DNA from: Pacificispira sp002696645
GTDB taxonomy: Bacteria; Pseudomonadota; Alphaproteobacteria; UBA8366; Aestuariispiraceae
Reading direction: 5' to 3'
NCBI RefSeq assembly: GCF_048892425.1
Contig: NZ_JBLZHU010000011.1
Span: 62,001-126,000, forward strand
Length of the DNA: 64,000 nucleotides
Shown: piece after piece, positions 14,504 to 23,317 of the stretch
How the letters are laid out: each line of letters opens with the position of its first letter
How positions within the stretch are numbered: position 1 is the stretch's first letter
Notes under the pieces: model-generated
Databases searched by the model: none
What the model was told of the DNA's origin: nothing
Seen by the model: the letters and a program-made list of their open reading frames with translations, nothing else
Position numbers and translations under genes: made by a program

Positions 14504-15076
14504 TCACCGCCGAAATGATGAGGGAGGTTTGCCATAGAGTGCTTTGAACACATCATTAAATCGCCTCACACTTTGAAAACCAGCGGCAAAGGCGATGGAG
14601 GTAAGCGACATCGTCCCCCCATTGATCATCCTTTTGGCCCGTTGCACTCTTGCCGTTGCTGCGGCTTGTGTTGGACTGGCTCCTGCGTGTTTTGCAAACA
14701 ATCGTGAAAGATGACGCGTTCCAATACCTAGTTTGTTCGCAAGATCATCAACACTGTTCGTATCCAAGAACCCCTCATCAATCAAGCGTAGGGCCCGCCC
14801 CACGGTCGTCGCGGTACCAAGCCAGGCTGGACTGCCCGGTGCGGATTCTGGTCGACATCGAAGGCAAGGTCTGAATCCCGCCTTTTCTGCCGCAGCGGCT
14901 GTGGGATAGAAGGTAACATTTACCGATTTTGCAGGCCGCACAGGACAGATTGGTCGACAGTATATCCGTGTCGAACGGACTCCAGAAAAGAAAACACCAT
15001 CATAGGCCTTATCGCGGGCCAAACGCGCACGATCACAGGTTTCAGAATCTGGGAAGAAGGTCGTTATTTCATCCAT
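14504..15076 (-). CDS. adaA: AdaA-type methylphosphotriester repair protein and regulator
   Basis: 190 residues. The N-terminal Ada domain has four zinc-binding cysteines at C40, C44, C71 and C74 (IYCRPICPVRP and CLRCRPES), one of which is the methyl acceptor in the family. Residues 95-188 form an AraC-type double helix-turn-helix (LIDEGFLDTNSVDDLANKLG..RHLSRLF and SLTSIAFAAGFQSVRRFNDVFK). There is no AlkA or Ogt domain, so it is the short AdaA form, which repairs methylphosphotriesters and, when methylated, activates alkylation-response genes. It is divergent from the EamA transporter with 137 bp between. Base composition is lower in G+C than the core. Confidence 0.9.
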   Translation of the reverse strand: MDEITTFFPDSETCDRARLARDKAYDGVFFSGVRSTRIYCRPICPVRPAKSVNVTFYPTAAAAEKAGFRPCLRCRPESAPGSPAWLGTATTVGRALRLIDEGFLDTNSVDDLANKLGIGTRHLSRLFAKHAGASPTQAAATARVQRAKRMINGGTMSLTSIAFAAGFQSVRRFNDVFKALYGKPPSSFRR

Positions 15077-15213
15077 ACCTCATTTTCCCTGAGGGCTTTA
15101 AGCAAGTCTAGCTGGAATCAGACTCGATCCCGCGATGGCGTCCGAAACCAGCCAGATCACGTTGCGCCAAAGTGATAGATCACAGGAAGCCCAACAAAAA
15201 TATAGGAAAATCA

Positions 15214-16131
15214 ATGCCCCAAAAATCAGAGGTAAAGCTACCAGAAATTGGGCTTCTCATTCTCTTGTCATTTTTATGGGGAGGATCGTTTACCCTTACT
15301 GAAATCGCTATCGAGACAATCCCACCAGCAACCATCGTCTGCGGGCGCTTGATCGTAGGGGCGATTCTTTTGAGCCTTTTTGCTGTTTGGAACCGTGTCA
15401 CCTTTCCAAAAACGCTCAACCAGTGGACCCCAATGGTACTACAAGGGATATTGCAAAGCGCACTGCCCTTCATGTTGATCAGTTGGGGGCAGACGCATAT
15501 CGACAGTGGCCTTGCTGGATTGCTTAATACAACACCGCCCCTATTTGTCTTCCTGATCGGTGCCTTTTTGTTGCACGATAGAAGCGTTGGGAAGCGACAT
15601 TTATTTGGAATTCTGCTGGGGCTAATTGGCGTTCTGACCATTATGGAGCCTGCTTTACTATCGGGTGAAAGCAGGTCCACTTTAGGCCAACTCGCCGTAA
15701 TCGGTGCCAGTCTTAGCTATGCTCTGGCGGCGCTCTATGCCCGAAGATTCAATACTCAGCCAGCGGTGCTCACGGCGGCCTGCTCTATGAGCTTTGCCGC
15801 ATTGATAATACTTCCTGTCTCGGTTGTTGTAGATCATCCGATGACCCTTGCGCCGACACTTCATGCCGTGGCGTCGGTCATCACCCTTGGTGTATTTTCC
15901 ACTGCCATTGCGATGGCAATTTACTTTCGGCTTATCCGTACCCTGGGGCCATTGATTGTCACAACCGGCAGCTACATGCGCGCCGCCTTCAGTGTGTTGC
16001 TGGGCGTTGTGTTGTTACAAGAAGAGGCCTCGGCGACCTTAATCCTCGGTCTGATCATGATCTTTGCGGCAGTGGCCGTTATCAGCGGACATCTGAAACT
16101 AATACCTAAAATCACATCGAAGAAATCCTAA
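15214..16131 (+). CDS. EamA/DMT-family exporter
   Basis: 305 residues from ATG at 15214 (AGGA 6 bp upstream). Ten hydrophobic segments in two EamA repeats of about 140 residues; the first contains LSFLWGGSFTLTEIAIETIPP and the second a matching SLSYALAALYARRF segment. Such drug/metabolite transporters export amino acids, nucleosides or small drugs from the inner membrane; the substrate is not predictable. It is divergent from adaA and probably forms a cargo pair with it, set between fragments of the membrane-protein locus. Confidence 0.85.
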   Translation: MPQKSEVKLPEIGLLILLSFLWGGSFTLTEIAIETIPPATIVCGRLIVGAILLSLFAVWNRVTFPKTLNQWTPMVLQGILQSALPFMLISWGQTHIDSGLAGLLNTTPPLFVFLIGAFLLHDRSVGKRHLFGILLGLIGVLTIMEPALLSGESRSTLGQLAVIGASLSYALAALYARRFNTQPAVLTAACSMSFAALIILPVSVVVDHPMTLAPTLHAVASVITLGVFSTAIAMAIYFRLIRTLGPLIVTTGSYMRAAFSVLLGVVLLQEEASATLILGLIMIFAAVAVISGHLKLIPKITSKKS

Positions 16132-16150
16132 CTAAAAAGGACCGTTTAAA

Positions 16151-16273
16151 ATGAAGGCTATGTTGCAATGGCTACTGGTTCAAATCACTTGGATCTTTCA
16201 ATTGGACTGCGCATCGCTTCGCACCCGAAGCAATGAGCGCGCTGTGATTACGCCCGAGAGTTTTGGACATTGA
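16151..16273 (+). CDS. Possible 40-residue ORF
   Basis: ATG at 16151 with AAAGGA about 9 bp upstream and TGA at 16271-16273. The first 18 residues are hydrophobic (MLQWLLVQITWIFQL), the rest polar. It follows the EamA gene by 19 bp. It could be a small membrane peptide or the truncated start of a lost gene; no similarity recognised. Confidence 0.25.
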   Translation: MKAMLQWLLVQITWIFQLDCASLRTRSNERAVITPESFGH

Positions 16274-16296
16274 TTGCCTAAAAACGCTCACATCCG

Positions 16297-16525
16297 GTCC
16301 CTACGAGACCACCAGTTGGAACCCTATTGGCGCAGTAGAAAACGATAAATTTTGGACAGAAACCCTGGGCGGCACAAGAGAAGCACAGGACTATCTGAAG
16401 TTCGTGAACAGAAACCTGCCCCCCCCAATAGACATGAGGTTTTCGCCAACCTGCAAAAAGGAGTCGGACCAAAGGAGAGCCTGCTGGACTTTTGCCGCAA
16501 ACGCTTTCGCCCCCCAACCGAGTAA
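16297..16525 (+). pseudogene. Chimeric remnant: orphan protein fused to membrane-paralogue tail
   Basis: The first part encodes ETTSWNPIGAV and QDYLKFVNRNLP, matching the protein at 11748-13094. After a run of eight C residues (about 16419-16426) the reading frame shifts and encodes EVFANLQKGV, again matching that protein, then passes directly into GPKESLLDFCRKRF, which matches the C-terminus of the membrane paralogues (GPKDNLLDFCRKRF). The join falls at a shared PK codon pair. It therefore combines pieces of two different genes of the 11-14 kb operon and is not expected to be functional. Confidence 0.8.
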
Positions 16526-16567
16526 GGGCTAAGCGGCGATTGGTACGGTTACGACAATTACCTTAAG

Positions 16568-19207
16568 TCACTCCCCCAATGATTTGGTCGCGATTTCCAG
16601 GCTGTCGCGGCTGAGGCCGCTGGTTTTGGCGATGCGTTCCAACTGGTCGCGCATAAGGCGGCTGCGATCAGCAGGCAGTCGACGCCATTGACCAAAGACA
16701 CCCAGCATCCGCGCGGCGACCTGGGGATTGATGCCATCCAACTGCACCAGAACATCGGCGACGAAGCGATAACCCGTGCCATCAGCAGCATGGAACCGCA
16801 CCGGATTTCCCATGGCAAAGGCTCCGATCAGGGCGCGCACCTTGTTGGGCTTTTTAATCGAGAAGGCTGAATGAGACATCAGCTTCTTAACGCGCTGTAA
16901 CGTATCGGACCGATTGCTCATCGCCTGGACGGCAAACCATTTATCCATCACCTGCTCATCACCCTTAAAGCGATCATAAAAGGCTGCCAGGGCCGCCTCT
17001 TGCTCCGGCCCGTCGGTGTCGGCCAGCACGGAAAGAGCAGCCATGCGATCTGTCATATTGTCAGCCTGATCAAAGCGCGATTTTGCCAGCGCAATGGCGG
17101 CCGCGCTGCCCGTTGCGCCCAGATAGGCCAACGCCGTGTTGCGCAGGGCCCGACGCCCCGCAGACTCTGCGGCTGGATCATAAGGGCCAGTTTCCGCCAG
17201 AGCATCGTGCACCGCCAGAAACTCCGCCTGGAAAGCCTCAGCAATTGCCTTGCGCAGCATCATGCGGGCGGTGTGAATTTCATCAACAGCCACCGGGCGC
17301 ATTTGCTCTGCGATGTAATCTTCCGTCGGCAAGACAATGGCCTGGGCGCGGAAGGCCGGATCCAAATCCGTGTCCAGCAGGATTTTACCCAAGGCCTCGA
17401 TCAAGGCCTTATCGATGACCGGCTCTTGTCCATCGCGCAGCGCCTGCACCATCTCCAACAGGCGCTTAGTGGCATATTGCTGACCGGCCTCCCATCGCGC
17501 AAAAGAGTCTGGATCATTGGCCATTTGAACGACGCGGTCTTCCGATGTGTAATCCGCTTTCAAAGCGATTGGCGCGGAAAACCCTCGGTTCAATGAGGGT
17601 ACAGCCGGAGCGCTGATATCTTCAAACACCGTCACCAATGTCGCCTCGTTCAGGGCCAGCACGGTTTCCTCGCCCAAATCCTCCCCATCCACACGCAAGC
17701 GGAGGGGCTGACCGGTTATCGCATCCATCAATCCCATACGCAGCGGAATTGGCAGAGCCTGTTTTTCCGGCTGACCGGGTGTTGGCTTTGTGGTCTGTTC
17801 CAAAGTCAGTGTCAGTTGTTGTGCTTTGGCGTCATGCTGCCATTCTGCCTGAACCTCTGGCGTGCCCGCCTGACTGTACCAGGGTTTGAAATATGTCAGG
17901 TCACGCTTATTCGCATCGGCCATGGCGGCGACGAAATCATCACAGGTGACCGCCTGCCCGTCGTGACGCTGAAAATACAATCGCATACCGGCCTGGAATC
18001 CGTCTTCGCCCAGCAAGGCGTGAAGCATACGGATGACCTCCGCCCCTTTCTCGTAGACGGTGGCTGTGTAGAAATTGTTGATCTCGATATAGCTTTCTGG
18101 CCTAACGGGATGGGCCAGGGGGCCGGAATCTTCCGGGAATTGCCGCGCGCGCAGCATGCGGACATCCTGGATGCGCTTCACCGGACGCGAGCGCATGTCG
18201 GCGGAAAATTCCTGATCGCGAAACACGGTCAGGCCCTCTTTCAGGCTCAACTGAAACCAATCGCGGCAGGTAACGCGATTGCCGGTCCAGTTGTGGAAAT
18301 ATTCATGGGCAACAATGCCTTCGATAGAGCCAAAATCCGCATCGGTGGCCGTCTCTGGATCGGCCAGAATGTATTTCGCATTGAACACATTCAGCGACTT
18401 GTTTTCCATCGCGCCCATATTGAAATCACTGACCGCGACGATGTTGAAGATATCCAAATCGTATTCCAGGCCAAAGCGGGATTCATCCCAGGCCATGGAC
18501 CGCTTCAGCGCATCCATTGCATAGGCACAGCGCGGCGCATTGCCCGGTTCGACCCAGATTTTTAGATCAACCACACGCCCGCTGCTGGTGGTAAAGGTAT
18601 CTTCAAACGCGTCCAGAGTTCCGGCGACCAGGGCAAACAGGTAGCTGGGTTTTGGAAAGGGGTCGGCCCAGACGGCCTGATGCCGCCCGTCTGACAGATC
18701 GCTCTTATCCGTTAAGTTACCATTGGACAGCAGGACAGGATAAGAGGCTTTGTCGGCGCGAATTGTGGCGGTGAAAACGCTCATCACATCGGGTCGGTCG
18801 GGATAGAAGGTGATCCGCCGAAACCCTTCCGCCTCGCACTGAGTACAGAAAATGCCATTAGACTGATACAGGCCTTCCAGACGAGTATTTTCGACCGGAT
18901 CAATGGCAACCTGTGTCATCAACTCAAAGGAAGCCGGTGGATTGTTAAGGGTCAGGCCGGTCTTGCTTTGGCTATACGCGTCTTTCCCCAGCGCTGTCCC
19001 ATCGATCTCAATCGCCTTCAGACGCAAATCTTCGCCGTCCAGGGTCAAGGGACCGGTTGCCCCCGGCGCTCGCCGAATGGCAAGCCGCGCTGTGACCAGA
19101 GTTTCCTTCGGGGCCAGATCGAATTCCAAGGCCACATGATCAATGGAATAGGCAGGCGCACGATACTCTGACAGGCGGATTACGGGCGGCTGGTCGGTCT
19201 TCATCAT
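16568..19207 (-). CDS. pepN: Aminopeptidase N (M1 family)
   Basis: 879 residues, the usual length for bacterial PepN. GAMEN exopeptidase motif at residues 265-269, zinc site HEYFH at 301-305 with the third ligand E324, and the expected catalytic Tyr region around residue 380 (NNFYTATVYEKG). N-terminal beta-sandwich, thermolysin-like catalytic domain, then the DUF3458-type C-terminal helical domain. It removes N-terminal residues from peptides in the cytoplasm. Transcribed alone, 101 bp from the 3-prime end of the LysR gene, and convergent with the remnants at 16.5 kb, which it bounds on the core side. Confidence 0.96.
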   Translation of the reverse strand: MMKTDQPPVIRLSEYRAPAYSIDHVALEFDLAPKETLVTARLAIRRAPGATGPLTLDGEDLRLKAIEIDGTALGKDAYSQSKTGLTLNNPPASFELMTQVAIDPVENTRLEGLYQSNGIFCTQCEAEGFRRITFYPDRPDVMSVFTATIRADKASYPVLLSNGNLTDKSDLSDGRHQAVWADPFPKPSYLFALVAGTLDAFEDTFTTSSGRVVDLKIWVEPGNAPRCAYAMDALKRSMAWDESRFGLEYDLDIFNIVAVSDFNMGAMENKSLNVFNAKYILADPETATDADFGSIEGIVAHEYFHNWTGNRVTCRDWFQLSLKEGLTVFRDQEFSADMRSRPVKRIQDVRMLRARQFPEDSGPLAHPVRPESYIEINNFYTATVYEKGAEVIRMLHALLGEDGFQAGMRLYFQRHDGQAVTCDDFVAAMADANKRDLTYFKPWYSQAGTPEVQAEWQHDAKAQQLTLTLEQTTKPTPGQPEKQALPIPLRMGLMDAITGQPLRLRVDGEDLGEETVLALNEATLVTVFEDISAPAVPSLNRGFSAPIALKADYTSEDRVVQMANDPDSFARWEAGQQYATKRLLEMVQALRDGQEPVIDKALIEALGKILLDTDLDPAFRAQAIVLPTEDYIAEQMRPVAVDEIHTARMMLRKAIAEAFQAEFLAVHDALAETGPYDPAAESAGRRALRNTALAYLGATGSAAAIALAKSRFDQADNMTDRMAALSVLADTDGPEQEAALAAFYDRFKGDEQVMDKWFAVQAMSNRSDTLQRVKKLMSHSAFSIKKPNKVRALIGAFAMGNPVRFHAADGTGYRFVADVLVQLDGINPQVAARMLGVFGQWRRLPADRSRLMRDQLERIAKTSGLSRDSLEIATKSLGE

Positions 19208-19307
19208 AGGTCCTTAATGCAATAAAGGGGAACGCGATAAGGGGGCAGCGTGAGAGCCCACAGGCAAGACCTTTTCAGACCTTACGTCAAGGTGCGCCTG
19301 AAGAGCG

Positions 19308-20222
19308 TCACGGCCACAACATCTCCGGCCCGGAATAGCGGGCGACCAGGAAATCGACAAAGGCACGCACCTTGGCCGACAAATGGCGATTGGGCGGATA
19401 CAGCGCATAAATGCCAATCGGGTCCGGTTCAAACGCATCTAGTGCTGAGATCAAGTCCCCGTTCCGGATGCTTTCTGCACATATAAAAGTTGGGGAATTC
19501 ACGATGCCCAGACCCGCCGATGCCGCCAAAGCCAGGGCATTGCCGTTATTGGATGTTAACGTACCGCCGACACGAACGGAGATCCCCCCGCCTTTCGGAT
19601 CATCAGGATCCTTAAAGTTCCAGGAATTCGGGGCGCTGAGATAGGTGTAGATCAGGCAGTTATGTGCTTCCAGATCTTTGGGATGTTCTGGTCGCCCCAT
19701 TCGGTCCCAATAGTCCTTGGACGCCAGGATCGGCCGCCTGGTTTCTGCAATGCGCTTGGCGATCAGGCTGGAATCTTCCAACACACCGATGCGAACCGCC
19801 ATATCAAACCCTTCCTCCAGGATATCGACACGACGGTCGCTGAAATCCATGAAGACTTTCACTTCGGGAAACTGCGTCATGAAATCCGGCAGTGCGCGGG
19901 CCAGATGGGTAATGCCAAAACTGACAGGTGCCGTTACCCTCAACTGTCCCCGCGGGCGTTCCTGCAAATGGGTGACGGCCAGTTCCGCCTCTTCCGCTTC
20001 GGCGATGATCCGGCGACAGCGCTCATAGAAGGCCTGGCCCACCTCCGTCAGGTTTAACCGGCGCGTTGTGCGGGCAATCAATTGCGCGCCCAGCCGTTGT
20101 TCCAGGCGCGTCACCTGCTTGCTGACCGCTGACTTTGATTGTCCCATCTTTTCTGCGGCTGCGGTGAAGCTTCCCGCCTCAACAACCGCTGCGAATACCG
20201 CAATCCCACTTAAATCCTGCAT
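19308..20222 (-). CDS. LysR-family regulator (YhaJ-like by context)
   Basis: 304 residues. Winged helix-turn-helix at residues 1-62 (AVVEAGSFTAAAEKMGQSKSAVSKQVTRLE), then a periplasmic-binding-protein-like effector domain. It is divergent from the glutathionyl-hydroquinone reductase gene with a 133-bp AT-rich intergenic region suited to a shared control site. In E. coli the LysR protein YhaJ, YqjG and the pirin YhaK are near neighbours, and YhaJ responds to aromatic breakdown products. The same trio here suggests control of a quinone or aromatic stress response, but the effector is not known. Confidence 0.88.
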   Translation of the reverse strand: MQDLSGIAVFAAVVEAGSFTAAAEKMGQSKSAVSKQVTRLEQRLGAQLIARTTRRLNLTEVGQAFYERCRRIIAEAEEAELAVTHLQERPRGQLRVTAPVSFGITHLARALPDFMTQFPEVKVFMDFSDRRVDILEEGFDMAVRIGVLEDSSLIAKRIAETRRPILASKDYWDRMGRPEHPKDLEAHNCLIYTYLSAPNSWNFKDPDDPKGGGISVRVGGTLTSNNGNALALAASAGLGIVNSPTFICAESIRNGDLISALDAFEPDPIGIYALYPPNRHLSAKVRAFVDFLVARYSGPEMLWP

Positions 20223-20355
20223 CGCCCATCACTCCAGGTTGGTGGAAAGACATTAGGGCCTTTTTCGAAACAATTAAATTCTTTTCTGATCGATTGTTCT
20301 TATTCGGATCGAGATTAAGTTATGTGTCAACAAATGAAACAGAAGGAGCAACGAC

Positions 20356-21360
20356 ATGGGACTCTTGGTAGACGGCGAATGGCACGACAAATGGTACGAT
20401 ACGTCCAAGACCGGCGGGAAATTTGTGCGCAGTGAATCAGTATTCCGAAACTGGGTCACTGCTGATGGCAGTGCTGGACCGACCGGCGATGCAGGTTTCA
20501 AGGCAGAGGCCGGACGCTACCATCTGTATGTGTCGCTGGCCTGTCCCTGGGCCCATCGCACCCTGATCTTTCGGGCCATTAAGGATTTGGACGAAATGAT
20601 CGATATCTCGGTCGTCCACTGGAAGATGAAAGAAAACGGTTGGACATTTGACGACAGTGATCCGGATGTTATTGCGGACCCGATCCATAAAGCGCGGTTC
20701 CTGCACCAGGTGTATACGGCGGTGAAGCCTGACTATTCCGGTCGGGTCACGGTTCCGGTCCTGTATGACAAGAAAACCGACCAGATCGTATCGAATGAGT
20801 CTGCCGATATCATCCGGATGCTGAATTCCGCCTTCGATGGGATCGGCGCACGGGCCGGAGATTACTATCCAGAAGCCCTGCGCGCGGAAATCGATGAGGT
20901 CAATGACCGGGTCTATAACACTGTGAATAACGGTGTCTATAAATCAGGATTTGCGACCGAACAGGCACCTTATGAAGAGGCGGTCACCGACCTGTTCGAC
21001 AGTCTGGACTGGTTGGAAAATCGTCTGTCAAAACAGCGGTATCTGGCCGGAGATCAGATCACAGAGGCCGATTGGCGTTTGTTCACGACCCTGGTTCGGT
21101 TTGATCCGGTCTATGTCGGACATTTTAAGTGTAACCTGCGGCGGATCGTCGATTACCCCAATCTGTGGGCCTATACCCGGGAATTGTATCAACAGCCCGG
21201 CGTGCAGGAGACCATCAATATGCGCCATATCAAGTCCCATTATTATGGCAGCCACGACATGATCAACCCGACCGGAGTTATTCCAATGGGACCGGTTCTG
21301 GACTTTGGAGCAAATCCCGAGCAAACGGAGGCGTTTGCGACGACGAATTTGCCGAAATAA
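20356..21360 (+). CDS. yqjG: S-glutathionyl-hydroquinone reductase (YqjG/ECM4 family)
   Basis: 334 residues; AAGGAG 7 bp before the ATG. The omega/xi-class glutathione transferase active site ACPWAHRT carries the nucleophilic Cys63, and the C-terminal helical domain includes RFDPVYVGHFKCNLRRI, diagnostic of the family. The enzyme uses glutathione to reduce S-glutathionyl-hydroquinones, helping recycle quinones. The last 17 codons and the stop lie inside the inverted dispersed element 21308-21408, so the natural C-terminus has been replaced by repeat sequence. Followed by a pirin gene and divergent from a LysR regulator. Confidence 0.93.
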   Translation: MGLLVDGEWHDKWYDTSKTGGKFVRSESVFRNWVTADGSAGPTGDAGFKAEAGRYHLYVSLACPWAHRTLIFRAIKDLDEMIDISVVHWKMKENGWTFDDSDPDVIADPIHKARFLHQVYTAVKPDYSGRVTVPVLYDKKTDQIVSNESADIIRMLNSAFDGIGARAGDYYPEALRAEIDEVNDRVYNTVNNGVYKSGFATEQAPYEEAVTDLFDSLDWLENRLSKQRYLAGDQITEADWRLFTTLVRFDPVYVGHFKCNLRRIVDYPNLWAYTRELYQQPGVQETINMRHIKSHYYGSHDMINPTGVIPMGPVLDFGANPEQTEAFATTNLPK

Positions 21361-21408
21361 CAACCAGCCAGAGTATCTTGTGTGAGCTCATGCGAACGCA
21401 TGATGCTC
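21308..21408 (-). repeat. Dispersed two-hairpin element, copy D (inverted)
   Basis: 101 bp in reverse orientation relative to copies A, B and C. Read on the minus strand it starts GAGCATCATGCGTTCGCATG and ends CTCGGGATTTGCTC. The left half encodes the last residues of YqjG; the right half lies between yqjG and the pirin gene and keeps the terminal hairpin. Confidence 0.9.
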
Positions 21409-21488
21409 TGGCGAACCCCATGGGCGGGATGCCCAGAAATCCGCCTGACCGGAAAAAAAGCCGGTGGACAAGACGAGGAGTGCGTATC

Positions 21489-22196
21489 ATGACCCTTGAA
21501 CTGAGACCTTTCGACAGCTTGGGCGCTGCCAATTTCGGCTGGCTGGATGCAAAGCACCATTTCAGCTTCGGGCACTATTATGACCCCAAACGGATGCATG
21601 TCGGCCCGCTGCGTGTCTGGAATGATGATACGATTGCACCGGGCACTGGTTTTGACCCGCACCCGCATCGGGACATGGAAATCATCACCTATGTTCGGGA
21701 GGGGGCAATTACCCATAAAGATAATATGGGTAATAAGGGCCGCACAGAAGCTGGCGATATCCAGGTCATGTCCGCCGGAACAGGCATCGTTCATTCCGAG
21801 TACAATGAAGAAGATGTCACGACCAAGATCTTCCAGATCTGGATCATACCGCGCAGTCAGGGTGGCAAGCCACGCTGGGAAACCAAATCCTTCCCTCGGG
21901 GAGATCAGGCGGGCAAATTGCATCCCCTGGCCTCGGGTCGGGCCGGAATCACAGGCGTCGCCCCAATCGATCAGGACGCGACCCTGTTTGCCGGCAGCCT
22001 GTCCAAAGGCACGGTCATCGACCAGATTTTAGGGCGCAACCGCTGTGCCTATCTGGTCCCCGCAAAGGGACGCGTGAAGATTGATGGCACGGAGATCAAA
22101 AACCGCGATGGCGTCATCATCCGCGATGCCAAATCGGTAAAGATCGAAGCCTTGGAAGACGCTGAAGTCATCCTGGTGGATGTTCCCAACGGATAA
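21489..22196 (+). CDS. Pirin-family protein (YhaK/YhhW-like)
   Basis: 235 residues from ATG at 21489. The N-terminal cupin has the pirin metal site HPHRDMEIITY with a second His in SAGTGIVHSEYN, and the family's LxPFDxFGAAxFGWLxxxHHFSFGxY start. Members bind iron, and several act as quercetin 2,3-dioxygenases or redox sensors. It lies 128 bp after yqjG on the same strand, separated by the dispersed element, and probably belongs to the same LysR-controlled quinone-stress module. Confidence 0.92.
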   Translation: MTLELRPFDSLGAANFGWLDAKHHFSFGHYYDPKRMHVGPLRVWNDDTIAPGTGFDPHPHRDMEIITYVREGAITHKDNMGNKGRTEAGDIQVMSAGTGIVHSEYNEEDVTTKIFQIWIIPRSQGGKPRWETKSFPRGDQAGKLHPLASGRAGITGVAPIDQDATLFAGSLSKGTVIDQILGRNRCAYLVPAKGRVKIDGTEIKNRDGVIIRDAKSVKIEALEDAEVILVDVPNG

Positions 22197-22219
22197 GCTT
22201 TGAAACGATTCCCCCGACA

Positions 22220-22254
22220 GCCGAACCTGAGTCCATTCTGGAATCAGGTTCGGC
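22220..22254 (+). terminator. Hairpin after the pirin gene
   Basis: GCCGAACCTGA and TCAGGTTCGGC form a perfect 11-bp stem with a 13-base loop, 23 bp after the pirin stop. The tail has few T residues. Confidence 0.65.
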
Positions 22255-22338
22255 GTTGCCTTATCCCGGCACAGTTACCGAATTATTTTTAGTTCCATAT
22301 TGTAACATCTTCGACACGGGATCACCTATGCGTCGCGG

Positions 22339-23310
22339 GTGGCTGGAATCGTTCTATCCGACCCTCTTTCACTGGATGCCTTCATCGTGCTCATTACCGT
22401 TTCCCTTCTGGTTCTTGGTCTTGCGTTGCTGTTTGGCGGGGGGGAAGCCCTGGTTCGGGGCGGTGTCTCCCTGGCGCTGAGATTTGGACTCTCCCCCCTG
22501 ATCGTCGGCCTGACCGTTGTGGCCTTTGGCACGTCTTTGCCAGAGCTTCTTGTCTCAGTGCAGGCCGCGCTTTCCGGGTCGCCTGATATTGCCGTGGGCA
22601 ATGTGGTCGGATCCAATATTGCGAACATTCTGCTGATCCTGGGGGCGACTGCTGTGATTGCCCCGATCACCATGGCATTCAAGACAGTGTCGCGTGATCT
22701 GATGATAATGATCGCTGCTGCTGTCGCGATGCTTGCCTTAGGGTGGGTCGGACTGATTGAAAGATGGATGGGCATGGCCATGCTGGCGAGTTTGATCATC
22801 TATCTGATCTTTGCCTGTCGGAACACCCCCTGCGAAGATGACCCGTCCGACACCAGTATGTCGAAATTGCTGTGGTGGCAGGAAACCCTGGCGATCCTGG
22901 GTGGTCTGGTTGCCCTGATGGTGGGGGCCAATCTGCTGGTCGGGTCGGCAACCGATATCGCACGCACCTTCGGTGTGTCCGAAGCGGTGATCGGCCTGAC
23001 CATCGTAGCCGTCGGCACCAGCCTGCCTGAATTGGCCGCATCCCTGGTGGCGGCCATTCGTCGTCAGTCTGATATCGCCATCGGCAATGTGGTCGGATCG
23101 AATATTTTCAACATCCTCGCCATTCTGGGCATCACCGCGATGATCGAACCCATCACAGTTTCCCCAGAAATGGCGCGCATGGATATTCCGGTCATGATCG
23201 GTATATCCATCCTTCTGACCGGATTGATTTTCGCCCTGAATGGATTGGGGCGGATCGTCGGGGCTGGTTTCCTGGGCCTGTATGGCAGCTATGTCGTATA
23301 CCTGTATTAA
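22339..23310 (+). CDS. Calcium/sodium antiporter (CaCA family, YrbG-like)
   Basis: 323 residues from a GTG at 22339; the hydrophobic first segment follows directly. Ten to eleven membrane segments in two halves, each with an alpha-repeat: GTSLPELLVSVQAALSG..DIAVGNVVGSNIAN and GTSLPELAASLVAAIRR..DIAIGNVVGSNIFN. These E/N-containing repeats form the ion path in the family. It exchanges Na+ or H+ for Ca2+ at the inner membrane. The first hydrophobic segment is short, so a slightly earlier start in another context cannot be excluded. Monocistronic, convergent with the secreted protein gene at 23318. Confidence 0.9.
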   Translation: MAGIVLSDPLSLDAFIVLITVSLLVLGLALLFGGGEALVRGGVSLALRFGLSPLIVGLTVVAFGTSLPELLVSVQAALSGSPDIAVGNVVGSNIANILLILGATAVIAPITMAFKTVSRDLMIMIAAAVAMLALGWVGLIERWMGMAMLASLIIYLIFACRNTPCEDDPSDTSMSKLLWWQETLAILGGLVALMVGANLLVGSATDIARTFGVSEAVIGLTIVAVGTSLPELAASLVAAIRRQSDIAIGNVVGSNIFNILAILGITAMIEPITVSPEMARMDIPVMIGISILLTGLIFALNGLGRIVGAGFLGLYGSYVVYLY

Positions 23311-23317
23311 CGCCGCT

